Shown here one piece after another: positions 23,311 to 31,590 of a stretch of DNA of 33,764 nucleotides. Source of the stretch: an uncultured Scytonema sp. (GTDB taxonomy: Bacteria > Cyanobacteriota > Cyanobacteriia > Cyanobacteriales > Nostocaceae); contig CALMVQ010000251.1 in the NCBI GenBank assembly GCA_937873135.1, positions 1-33,764 of the forward strand, in the 5' to 3' direction. A program made the position numbers and the translations under genes. Below the pieces are notes generated by a model. The model saw only the letters and a list, made by a program, of their open reading frames with translations. It had not been told where the DNA came from and did not search any database. Every line of letters starts with the position of its first letter. Position 1 is the stretch's first letter.

Positions 23311-23415
23311 CTTTTTGCAAATAACCTTAAGACAGTAAAGTTCACGTAATCAAAGTACACACCATCAGTTAATTAGATGAAAATTAGAATCATCCAGTAA
23401 ATCCTATCTTGAGTG

Positions 23416-24306
23416 CTAATCCCGAATTTCCATAGTACACCGCTCACAGGCAGACATAAGTTCTTGTTTTAAGCGTTCGCGTACATTTTCTGGCGACACA
23501 ATCGCGATTTTTGAAGCATCTGGCAAAACTTCTCTAATAAACCAGTAAGTATTAGAAATTTTTCTTACTACTTTTCGCACAGGCTCTTGACCGGGCAGCA
23601 ATTCACTGATGATGTCCTCATTTTTAGTTTTATAAGCAACAGCTAATCGGCCAAACAACCGCATTTCTACTTCAATATGAGCTAGATTAGGACGCCAAGG
23701 ACCCGAAATTGGTGTAATACCAGCTTCTGGAATTCGGTCTAAACGTAAACTCCAGTTGTGAATGAGTTCTGGTACGTCCCGGTTGCCTTCTGTCTCTTCG
23801 CACCAGCAATCTAAATACTGTCGTTGTTCGTAGGGGACAACTTGGGCATGACGGACAGTAAAGTTTAGCCAGCGACCTGTTGCGTCTTGATAGGAGAGTT
23901 GAAACGGTTGCTGACGACGAATGTAGCGATTAATTTCTATACGCCAAGAAGGTGGCGGGTTTTCTTGGAAGCGTTCTATTTCCCTTCGCAAAGGCAATGA
24001 TAGTTCGCTACGTTTAAGAAGTAAACTAGCAACTACTAAAGCTTCTTCAAGTTTACCAGTATCAATTAAAGCATCGATAGCTTGTTTAAGTGCTGTAATG
24101 AGGGCTTCTGACCAATCATTGTTTGGAGCAATAGTCAGTTGGCGACGAGCGATCGCCTCTACCAGTTTAGAGATATTTGGACGATTCCCCCACTTCATTC
24201 CAAATTCGAGGGCGATTTTCTCTAACTGAGTTTTATCTGTCTCCGATACAGAAAGGTTAATAGCGCGACTTTTTTTATCCACGGTAACTCCGAATAATGT
24301 ACGCAC
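23416..24306 (-). CDS. WYL-domain transcriptional regulator
   Basis: Residues 15-60 look like a small DNA-binding segment (RAINLSVSETDKTQLEKI, PNISKLVEAIARRQ), then a helical linker. A WYL domain spans about 130-205 (INRYIRRQQPFQLSYQ, then RQYLDCWCEETEG and LRLDRI), and a WCX-like C-terminal domain completes it (AHIEVEMRLFGRLAVAY...). WYL regulators sense a ligand, in several cases nucleic acid, and repress defence operons such as CBASS (CapW), BREX and others. This gene is divergent from the MBL/E2-E1-JAB operon with a 78-bp shared promoter region holding an inverted repeat, so control of that operon is likely. The start is GTG 24306, the first in the frame, without a clear ribosome-binding site. 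It contains a HIP1 site. Confidence 0.85.
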   Translation of the reverse strand: MRTLFGVTVDKKSRAINLSVSETDKTQLEKIALEFGMKWGNRPNISKLVEAIARRQLTIAPNNDWSEALITALKQAIDALIDTGKLEEALVVASLLLKRSELSLPLRREIERFQENPPPSWRIEINRYIRRQQPFQLSYQDATGRWLNFTVRHAQVVPYEQRQYLDCWCEETEGNRDVPELIHNWSLRLDRIPEAGITPISGPWRPNLAHIEVEMRLFGRLAVAYKTKNEDIISELLPGQEPVRKVVRKISNTYWFIREVLPDASKIAIVSPENVRERLKQELMSACERCTMEIRD

Positions 24307-24357
24307 ACTTTTACTAGGTAAATTTGAAAAGTCTATGTTTTACGTGCCATAATTGTT

Positions 24358-24388
24358 GCATACACTTAGTGAGCGCACAAATGTATGC
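24358..24388. promoter_or_regulatory. inverted repeat between WYL gene and MBL operon
   Basis: GCATACA (24358-24364) and TGTATGC (24382-24388) are perfect 7-bp arms with a 17-bp spacer; the right arm covers the start codon at 24385. It is the best candidate operator for the divergent WYL protein in this spacer. Confidence 0.45.
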
Positions 24389-25554
24389 TTATGGTATCGA
24401 AAGTGACTTTTTTCCCTGTCGATAATGGCGATATGACGTTGATTGAGTTAGAAAGCGGCAAGACAATACTTATAGATGTAAATATTCGAGCGACTGCTGA
24501 CGACCCTGACGATTCAGTACCAAATGTGGCAAAAATGCTACGGGAGAAATTAAACCGTGATAATCAAAAGCGCTTGTATGTTGATGTGTTTCTGCTCTCG
24601 CATCCCGACCTAGACCATTGCCGGGGACTAGAACGGCATTTTCATTTAGGTTCGCCAGGTACATATTCCAAATCCGACGATAAAATCTTCATTCGAGAAA
24701 TATGGTCATCTGCAATGGTGTTTCGCCGTGCCTCAAGGATATTGACTCTATGTGAAGATGCCAAAGCATTTAACGCGGAAGCGAGGCGACGGGTGAAGTG
24801 TTATAGGGATAACCGTTTGTTCGGCTTAGGGGATGGCGATCGCATTCAAGTAATGGGCGAGGACGAAAATGGCAAAACCGATGATTTAAGTTCCATTTTG
24901 GTAAAAGTCGATGAATTAGTTACCAAAGTTAACGGTGTTGTTGATTCAAGCATGACAGCTAAATTGTTAGGACCTTTACCTAAATCTGACGACGAAGAGG
25001 AAGAAGAAGCCCTAGCCAAAAATCGCTCAAGTGTAATTCTCCGTTTTGACATCAAAGGTGATGGAGTTGATGCTGCTTGCCGCTTTCTGACTGGTGGCGA
25101 TGCAGAGGTAGGTGTTTGGGAACGTCTGTGGACGGGACATAGAAATACTGATTGGCTTGAATACGATATTCTTCAGACTCCACACCATTGTTCTTGGCGC
25201 TCCTTGTCCCACGAGAGTTGGAGTAATTTGGGTGAAAAAGCTAAAGTGAGCGAAGATGCTAGAAGCGCGCTTTCCCAAAGGCGTTATGGTGCTGTGATTG
25301 TGGCAAGTTGCAAGCCTATTAGTGCAAATGATTTTGACCCCCCTTGTATCCGCGCAGAGCGAGAGTATGAGGCGATCGCCAAAGAAGTGTCTGGGTCGTT
25401 CAAATGTACGGGGGAATATCCAACTAAAACATCCCCAGGCATTATGGAATTTGAAATCGGACAATATGGACCCCGACTGAAGAGTCAGCCAACGCGGGGA
25501 CCGATTATATACACTAGTGGTGCTGTTGGTCAGCAACCACTAGCTCATGGATAA
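24385..25554 (+). CDS. ComEC-like metallo-beta-lactamase-fold hydrolase
   Basis: A 389-aa MBL-fold protein. The N-terminus (VTFFPVDNGDMTLIEL) and the metal motif LSHPDLDHCRG (His73, Asp75, Asp77, His78) match the SHPDxDHxxG form of ComEC/Rec2-type domains, where the second His of HxHxDH is Asp. Further ligands fit TGGDAE (Asp239) and TPHHCS (His267/His268). Such enzymes cut nucleic acid or phosphodiesters. The acidic insertion DDEEEEEALAK is near residue 200. The C-terminal 25 residues look flexible and end in PLAHG, a C-terminal glycine. ATG 24385 or 24391 starts the protein; neither has a ribosome-binding sequence. It is the first gene of an operon with the E2-E1-JAB protein (stop 25554, next start 25575), taking the place a CD-NTase has in type II CBASS. 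Confidence 0.85.
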   Translation: MLMVSKVTFFPVDNGDMTLIELESGKTILIDVNIRATADDPDDSVPNVAKMLREKLNRDNQKRLYVDVFLLSHPDLDHCRGLERHFHLGSPGTYSKSDDKIFIREIWSSAMVFRRASRILTLCEDAKAFNAEARRRVKCYRDNRLFGLGDGDRIQVMGEDENGKTDDLSSILVKVDELVTKVNGVVDSSMTAKLLGPLPKSDDEEEEEALAKNRSSVILRFDIKGDGVDAACRFLTGGDAEVGVWERLWTGHRNTDWLEYDILQTPHHCSWRSLSHESWSNLGEKAKVSEDARSALSQRRYGAVIVASCKPISANDFDPPCIRAEREYEAIAKEVSGSFKCTGEYPTKTSPGIMEFEIGQYGPRLKSQPTRGPIIYTSGAVGQQPLAHG

Positions 25555-25574
25555 AGGAAAGGAGCGTGCTCATA

Positions 25575-27893
25575 ATGTCCGGCATTGAAGGCAAGCAATT
25601 TTCTTTTCCTGACGGTATCAAGGCAGAAATTCAGCGCGGTATTGGCTCAATTGCAGACCACCCATCAGTGAATGAAGTAATACGGGTGCATCTAAATACT
25701 GAAAATAACAGTGTTGATGCGGTGGTTGCAGTACAACTTGGACTTCCAAACAAATGGATGGCGGTTGGTGCTAGTCCAAACGGAGTTTTTGCAGTTGAGG
25801 CTGTGACTTTTTCGTTCCCACAAAGCTTTCCCATTCACGCACCGACAGTAAAGCTACGCGAAGATTTTGATAGATCCCTTGCCCATGTACAACCTGGTTC
25901 ATCCAGGGAAGCTGTTCTTCCGTGTATTTATGATGGCGATATCAATGAACTACTGCACGCTCAAGGACTGTGGGCAATTGTAGACCAAGTGGTGTTTTGG
26001 CTTGAGAAAGCTGCAATGGACCAGCTAATTGACCCTAATCAAGGTTGGGAACCAGTCAGGAGAGATAGCCTTGAGGATATTATCATTGCGGATAGTGATT
26101 ATTTACGTAGCTTGGTATATGGTAAAAACAGTTACGTTTTTTTAGAATTTGGGTACTTGAAAATCAACAAACTCAAGTCGCCCAATAGTTTGTCCAAGAA
26201 GCATTTTATCTACGGACAGGTAGGTACGCACCCTCTGAAATTAAAAGAGTTGAATGTACTTTTCTATGAAATGATGAGTACTAAGTCCTCGCGGGGACGC
26301 AGCCTTACTGTTATTGTTACTCCTGATAAGCTTCCAAATGATGAACTTCAAATTGCAGATAGGTATTTTCCAGAAAGCGTAACTAACGTTGGTAGCCTAC
26401 GGGAGCGAGCGAAAGAATGTGGGTGTTACAAAAACTTTGAAAGAGCGCTTTCTTTACTCAAGCAAAGACTTAACTTACTAAATTCTAAAGGTGCAACATT
26501 TCCAATAGCTGTTGTTCTATGCGTTCGCCGTCCATTTCATCTCATTGGGGAATCATCTGACATTGAGTTACTTCCCTACATTGTTGAGGTAGGGGCACCA
26601 CAATTATTAGTTGAAGAAGATAAGACACCTGTTTGGAGTGCAAGTCATAAATACGCCATTACTCCAAAGCTGCTACGGGCATTTTCCAGTGAGCAACCAC
26701 TACCCGCAAATCAAGATATTGTTCTTGTTGGTTGCGGAAGTGTGGGATCAAAAATTGCAATCCATATGACTCGTTCCGGTGCGGCACCATCTATTGTCAT
26801 TGATAAGAAATATTTGTCACCGCATAATGCAGCCCGTCATGCGCTTTTACCTGAAGCCAGAGATCAGGATATGACTTGGCTTGGCTCTAAAGCTAGAGCA
26901 TTGGCACTTGCCATCAAGGGCTTAGGGCAAGACTCAAAAGACTTTGCTGCAGACATTACCGAAGCAGTCCATAACACAAAACTATTACAGAAATTTTTTC
27001 CAAGAGAAACATGGGCGGTTATCAATGCAACAGCATCCTTCCCTGTACGAGAAGCCTTGGCGGCAATTGAACCAAAGAAATTGCGATCGCGAGTCATTGA
27101 GACGTTGCTGTACGCTAACGGCAGAGTAGGACTAATAACTATCGAAGGACCAGGAAGAAATCCCAATTCTATTGATCTCATTGCTCAAGGATATGAGGTG
27201 ATGAGGGCAAATGAACAATTGAGGGATGCAGTATTTGCAGTGGAAGAACCAACACGTCGTTACAGTGTAGGTCAAGGGTGTAGCTCAACAACGATGATTA
27301 TTTCTGATGCCAGAATATCAATGCTGGCTGCATCAATGGCTACAGGTATTGCTCAAATGCGTGCTGAGGGTTTGCCAGGTACAGGTGGTCGTATTCTTGT
27401 GGGAAAAGTTACAGATGATGGGATAGGACTTAACTGGACACACATAAATGTCCCACCTGTTCGTATTGTACCTATAAACGGTAACTCATTATGGACGGTT
27501 AGGATATCCGAATGCACCCATCAGAAAATTTTGAAAGATTACGCTGGCAATCCTTGTGTTGAAACAGGCGGTATTCTTGTTGGGCGGATATCTGAGACAC
27601 AGCAAGCATTTATAGTGACGGATGTCCTACCAGCACCGCAAGATAGCCAGCGCTCAAAGTATGAGTTTGTGCTAGGTACTTCTGCTGTCAGGGAAATGCT
27701 GGAGCAATATTCATCATCATGCAATTATGCGCTTTATTGTCTGGGAACCTGGCATAGCCACCTTAGCGATTCTGAACCATCTGAACGCGATTTGCAAACA
27801 GCAATGGAAGTTGCAAGCAGTCGGAGTGTTCCTTTTGTTTTACTAATACGAACTCCATTAAGTTACTGTGCAGTTTCGGCATCAATCTCTTAA
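25575..27893 (+). CDS. fused E2-E1-JAB protein (prokaryotic ubiquitin-conjugation-like)
   Basis: One 772-aa chain carries three activities. Residues 1-150: E2/UBC-like fold (FAVEAVTFSFPQSFPIHAP) with probable catalytic Cys117 in VLPCIYDG, ending WLEKAAMDQLIDP. 150-375: a region I do not recognise. 380-640: E1/ThiF adenylation domain with GCGSVG (386-391), the HNAARHAL and SKARAL motifs, and QGCSS (Cys569) as possible E1 thiol. 650-772: JAB/JAMM isopeptidase with Glu663 (ETGG) and WHSHLSDSEPSERD (His727, His729, Ser736, Asp739). In CBASS, Cap2 (E2-E1) ligates the CD-NTase C-terminus and Cap3 (JAB) removes it; here both are fused. The frame opens at GTG 25566, but ATG 25575 has GGAG ten bases upstream. 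One HIP1 site. Confidence 0.9.
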   Translation: MSGIEGKQFSFPDGIKAEIQRGIGSIADHPSVNEVIRVHLNTENNSVDAVVAVQLGLPNKWMAVGASPNGVFAVEAVTFSFPQSFPIHAPTVKLREDFDRSLAHVQPGSSREAVLPCIYDGDINELLHAQGLWAIVDQVVFWLEKAAMDQLIDPNQGWEPVRRDSLEDIIIADSDYLRSLVYGKNSYVFLEFGYLKINKLKSPNSLSKKHFIYGQVGTHPLKLKELNVLFYEMMSTKSSRGRSLTVIVTPDKLPNDELQIADRYFPESVTNVGSLRERAKECGCYKNFERALSLLKQRLNLLNSKGATFPIAVVLCVRRPFHLIGESSDIELLPYIVEVGAPQLLVEEDKTPVWSASHKYAITPKLLRAFSSEQPLPANQDIVLVGCGSVGSKIAIHMTRSGAAPSIVIDKKYLSPHNAARHALLPEARDQDMTWLGSKARALALAIKGLGQDSKDFAADITEAVHNTKLLQKFFPRETWAVINATASFPVREALAAIEPKKLRSRVIETLLYANGRVGLITIEGPGRNPNSIDLIAQGYEVMRANEQLRDAVFAVEEPTRRYSVGQGCSSTTMIISDARISMLAASMATGIAQMRAEGLPGTGGRILVGKVTDDGIGLNWTHINVPPVRIVPINGNSLWTVRISECTHQKILKDYAGNPCVETGGILVGRISETQQAFIVTDVLPAPQDSQRSKYEFVLGTSAVREMLEQYSSSCNYALYCLGTWHSHLSDSEPSERDLQTAMEVASSRSVPFVLLIRTPLSYCAVSASIS

Positions 27894-27923
27894 TTTTTTC
27901 AGCGAGAAAGTGAGGTATATCCT

Positions 27924-28559
27924 ATGTCCGATGACGAAAAAACCTTGAATCAGCAAAATCATCTATCTACTGGTGCTTATATTGTCATCAACATTTTAGT
28001 ATTTCTAATTTTGAAGCTTGGGGTCTCAGCTAACGAAGCTACTGAGGCTATTCTAGAGAAGTTTCTGACATCAGCAACGTGGTTACTTGTTTCTGGTATT
28101 TTCACAAAAGTCATAAATGGTCAGCTTAGTTCTCAAGTAAAAGCAGTTCTAGTTTTTTGGAGAATCAAAGAAACACTTCCAGGCTGTCGAACTTTTTCAT
28201 ATTTTATGGATAGAGACCCAAGAATAAACCCGAATGTATTACAAGCAAAATTTGGCAATCTTCCAAGTAACCCAACCGAACAAAATCGGCTTTGGTATCA
28301 TATATACAAAAAAAATGAATCAAAAAAATCGGTTGAAGATGCACATAAAAAATTTCTTCTGACTAGAGATTTAGCTAGCTTAAGCTTTTTATGTTTTGTT
28401 GTTTTAGGTATATCTGGATATTTTCTGTTCACAAATTTTCATACCTGGATGATTTATACGTCTACACTATTAGTTACGTTTCTTATCACATCTCAGGCTG
28501 CCAGAAACTATGGTATAAAGTTGGTCAGTAATGTGTTGGCGGAAGAAAGTAGCACTTAG
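27924..28559 (+). CDS. four-helix membrane protein, candidate effector
   Basis: 211 residues with predicted transmembrane helices at about 17-35, 46-63, 149-170 and 172-191. Between the pairs lies an 80-residue soluble part with a conserved-looking pattern: LPGCRTFSYFMDRDPRIN, LPSNPTEQNRLWYHIYKK and FLLTRDLASLS. It starts 30 bp after the E2-E1-JAB stop, with GAGGT upstream of the ATG, and ends before a strong terminator, so it closes the operon. Many CBASS-type systems end in a membrane protein that permeabilises the host. By analogy this is the candidate effector, although an anchor or sensor is also possible. I recall the soluble pattern from uncharacterised bacterial proteins but have no named family. 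Confidence 0.75.
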   Translation: MSDDEKTLNQQNHLSTGAYIVINILVFLILKLGVSANEATEAILEKFLTSATWLLVSGIFTKVINGQLSSQVKAVLVFWRIKETLPGCRTFSYFMDRDPRINPNVLQAKFGNLPSNPTEQNRLWYHIYKKNESKKSVEDAHKKFLLTRDLASLSFLCFVVLGISGYFLFTNFHTWMIYTSTLLVTFLITSQAARNYGIKLVSNVLAEESST

Positions 28560-28656
28560 CTTTGAAGATTGTAGAAACTGAAAGAAACACATTTTTCTTT
28601 ATTCCCTGAAAGTTTTGCTGTATAACGGTTGTAGAATGTGTATTTTCAGAAAAAAT

Positions 28657-28698
28657 ACACCAAAGCCTCTAAGAGTTAACTCCTAGAGGCTTTGGTGT
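28657..28698. terminator. strong bidirectional terminator
   Basis: ACACCAAAGCCTCTA (28657-28671) is the exact reverse complement of 28684-28698, with a 12-base middle containing GAGTTAACTC. Plus strand: followed by TTTTAG. Minus strand: followed by ATTTTTTC. It separates the convergent MBL/E2-E1-JAB operon and helicase gene. Confidence 0.85.
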
Positions 28699-28699
28699 T

Positions 28700-31318
28700 T
28701 TAGAGAGTTGGGGGTTCTTGGGGAATTGCCTTGAGTAAAGTTACCCCAAGCTGTTTGAGTAAACCTTTATTCCCTTGCGGACACCCATGTTGTTGAAGGC
28801 ATTTAGGACAACCTGTTTCGCAATCACAAGAGTCAGCAAGTTGTGCTGCTGTACTCGCCAGTTTAGTGAGGTTTTGAAAGACAGCCTCACTTGCTCCATT
28901 GCCACCTTCACTACAATCGTAGAAAAGTCCGTAATATCCTCCATCGCCGATGCGTTCAACAATGTAATTGATGTCGCTACGTGAAGAAAGAACCACCAGG
29001 GGTAGTGCGGCCATTATTTGATGTCCGAACGAATGGAGTGCGATTTGAGAACTAGGGTACTCCCACAACTGCTGGTAGTCAGCAGGAATCACTTGTGCTT
29101 TTTGGGTCATAGCTTTCCTGATTTGTGCAGCACTGTCTCGTAAGTACTCCCGTGCTTTGCTGTTGAGCGACACCTGCACCACCGGGGTTGTGAATTGAGT
29201 TTGATAAGGTTTCTCAAACTTGACTTCAGAAATAACGGTGATGATTTCGGCTTCTCGTGTTTTCTTTCCACAACTGGAACAATTGCGTCGTGAGGGCTGT
29301 GGCTCTTTATACTTGAGGCAACGCTGGTTCAAGCATGTAAGTTCATATTGCTTAGTTAACAGCTGATAGCCAGTAACAAGTTGGCTGATTTTCCCCCAAG
29401 CAAGTTCAAGCTGAAGTTGAAACTGAGTACAATCCTTGTCTTGAGACAACTCAGGGTTAGAAAAGAAAAGTGGAATTTGAATGGGTGCAGCCAGCCGATC
29501 TTCTACCTTGGTTTTGGATTCAGTCATCGCCACTGTGAAGGTTGGACTGTCAGCAAATCGCTTGAGAATTGCTTTTCTACTATCAAGGTCGAGCGAGACA
29601 GAGCGGAAGTTGAGCATTTGACCATCAGCATTTTGACAGCGATAGATTGCTCCTGGGTAAACTTCCCTGAACGCTATATGCTCACTCATTTCTTCAAATT
29701 CTTCTCCTGATAAATCAGCATCAATCAGCTTAATTGTCCCAGAAGACGAACCACCCCTGAAGTTGACATCTTTGTGAGGAAACCCCTTCGCCCATAGTCC
29801 CTTGCGTCCTTTAAAAATCTGGTCTTGCTGCATCAACGCCGTGACAACTTTGGGGGCAGTTGGTCCAAAGTAACGTTTTAGCTTGTTGGTTGGGATGCCG
29901 GTCTCAACACATGCACACAGCAGGTGCTTTGCCAGCAGAATCGGGTAGGATTCATTAAAATTGACCTGCTCGGCTTCCCCAGACAGCAACAGAGTCGGAT
30001 AGCTACTGAAGTATTGATCCAAAGGACTTTGAGCCACAGGCAAGAAAATTGCTAAACCCGGTCGCGCTCTGCCAGATCTGCCGATCCTCTGCCGGAAGGA
30101 CATAATAGATCCAGGCCAACCGCGTATGAGACAGCAGTCCAGTTCCGGGAGATCTATACCTGCTTCCAATGCTTCAGTGCTAATAATAAAGCGGATTTGA
30201 CCGGATTGCAGTTGCTCAATTATTTCAGCACGGCGATCACTTGTTAGAGAGCCATAGAAGATTGCCACCTTATCTTCATAACCCTGGCAGCGTTGGCGTA
30301 TAGCTTCAATTTTGACCAGTCCTAACAGGCTTTTTACTGCTTGTCTGCTGTTGCAGAAGGTAATTCCAGACATCCCTTGTTTTATGAGGTATAAAATAAT
30401 CTTGGCAGCATCGGGGTTAGCATTATTGCTGGGTTTAAGAACCAAAAGCTGCTTTTCGCTTGCGGCTGCTCCACTTTTATCAATCAAAACTAACCGATTC
30501 TGGTCACGACTGCGACCAGACAGCCGTTGAGCTAGCTGGACTGGATTTCCCACGGTGGCGGAGAGAAAGATAAACTGGAGTTTAGCACTCTTACCTCCAT
30601 GATGGTCCACAGCAAGTTTTATCCTTCGCAAAAGCAAGGCCATCGATGCACCCATGACACTATTGTAAAGGTGACTCTCATCCACCAGAATGTACCTTAG
30701 TTTCTTGAAGAACGCGCTCCAATGCTCGGATCTCCAGCTGGCTCTTAGCTGGTAATGGATGAGTTCTGGGGTAGCCCCGATAATATGGGGATTTGCCGCC
30801 AAAAGCCTTTCTCTTTCTTCTGTTTTGATATCACCAGTCAGCATAGCCAGTTTGGGACGATTAGCTTCCGGTATGCCTGCAAGCAAGGTTGAGATTTTGT
30901 TGAACTGATCGAGTGCTAAAGCCTTCAACGAGTAAAAGCTGATAGCTCTGTAACCTTTATTCAAGCAGCCTTCCAAGATTGCCGGGTATGCACTCAACGT
31001 TTTGCCAGAGGCTGTTGTCGTCGTGATAATGACATCTTTACCCTTTCGGAGTGCCGATAACGCTGACAACTGGTGTGAATAAAGTTGAGTAATGCCATTT
31101 TTCTGAAGTGCTTCTATTAATTCAGGTGGTAAGTCATCTGGCATCGGTTCAAGATTAGGGATTTGAGAAGGAACGATTTCTTGCCAAAGAATGTTCTCTC
31201 CTAAAAAATCAGTGATGTCCCCTTCAACTTCGTTTATCGTGTTGTCTTCGATGCTTTCAATCAGTGTCGGACTACTCCAGAAACTTCGGAGTAGGGCATT
31301 GTAATCAGGTTTATTCAT
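28700..31318 (-). CDS. MrfA/YprA-like superfamily 2 helicase with DUF1998-type C-terminus
   Basis: An 872-aa DExH helicase. An N-terminal Q-motif-like LYSHQLSALSALRKGKDV precedes motif I TTTASGKT (Lys106), motif II DESH (213-216), motif III LSATVGNP, and C-terminal lobe motifs FCNSRQAV, STEALEAGIDLP and RQRIGRSGRARPG. After it come a Cys4 site (CLNQRC ... NCSSCGKK) and a C-terminal cysteine cluster (CDCETGCPKCLQQHGCPQ) of the DUF1998 type, which in MrfA supports repair of mitomycin-type lesions and in DISARM DrmA/DrmB occurs in defence. The length exceeds MrfA (about 750). ATG 31318 is the first start and has no clear ribosome-binding site. It is convergent with the Ubl-like operon across a terminator. 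Repair or defence role; no DISARM methylase nearby. Confidence 0.88.
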   Translation of the reverse strand: MNKPDYNALLRSFWSSPTLIESIEDNTINEVEGDITDFLGENILWQEIVPSQIPNLEPMPDDLPPELIEALQKNGITQLYSHQLSALSALRKGKDVIITTTTASGKTLSAYPAILEGCLNKGYRAISFYSLKALALDQFNKISTLLAGIPEANRPKLAMLTGDIKTEERERLLAANPHIIGATPELIHYQLRASWRSEHWSAFFKKLRYILVDESHLYNSVMGASMALLLRRIKLAVDHHGGKSAKLQFIFLSATVGNPVQLAQRLSGRSRDQNRLVLIDKSGAAASEKQLLVLKPSNNANPDAAKIILYLIKQGMSGITFCNSRQAVKSLLGLVKIEAIRQRCQGYEDKVAIFYGSLTSDRRAEIIEQLQSGQIRFIISTEALEAGIDLPELDCCLIRGWPGSIMSFRQRIGRSGRARPGLAIFLPVAQSPLDQYFSSYPTLLLSGEAEQVNFNESYPILLAKHLLCACVETGIPTNKLKRYFGPTAPKVVTALMQQDQIFKGRKGLWAKGFPHKDVNFRGGSSSGTIKLIDADLSGEEFEEMSEHIAFREVYPGAIYRCQNADGQMLNFRSVSLDLDSRKAILKRFADSPTFTVAMTESKTKVEDRLAAPIQIPLFFSNPELSQDKDCTQFQLQLELAWGKISQLVTGYQLLTKQYELTCLNQRCLKYKEPQPSRRNCSSCGKKTREAEIITVISEVKFEKPYQTQFTTPVVQVSLNSKAREYLRDSAAQIRKAMTQKAQVIPADYQQLWEYPSSQIALHSFGHQIMAALPLVVLSSRSDINYIVERIGDGGYYGLFYDCSEGGNGASEAVFQNLTKLASTAAQLADSCDCETGCPKCLQQHGCPQGNKGLLKQLGVTLLKAIPQEPPTL

Positions 31319-31347
31319 GGGTAGTAGGATTTAAAGCACTACCCTTC

Positions 31348-31363
31348 CCGCGCGATCGCGCGG
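31348..31363. repeat. 16-bp perfect palindrome containing HIP1
   Basis: CCGCGCGATCGCGCGG reads the same on both strands and has GCGATCGC as its core. It is an extended HIP1 palindrome just upstream of the helicase gene. Confidence 0.6.
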
Positions 31364-31440
31364 AGAGAAAGCAGAAGCTTCCGTCCGGCGAGCTTCACCT
31401 CCGATAAAGGCGGTTGATCTGTCTTGTTGTTGAGACTGTT

Positions 31441-31483
31441 GCAAAGTCTGCCGGACAGAAGATTCTGAAGGCGCGAGCTTTGC
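31441..31483. repeat. palindromic repeat, copy 2
   Basis: The 43-base sequence begins GCAAAGTCTGC and ends GCGAGCTTTGC as in 10547-10588. The centre is different but again palindromic (CAGAA-GA-TTCTG). Conserved ends with a changed but still self-pairing centre suggest that the hairpin itself is maintained or mobile. Confidence 0.55.
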
Positions 31484-31590
31484 GTCAATAAGCACCTCAA
31501 ATGCTCCCAATGAGCGCAAATGAGCATGAGGATTTTGTATCTCTGCTGTCCGTTTTTGCAACTGTGTTCATCCCAACCCTTATATCCCAT

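Noticed and set aside
25027-25536. 169-codon minus-strand frame
   Set aside because: Antisense shadow of the MBL-fold gene.
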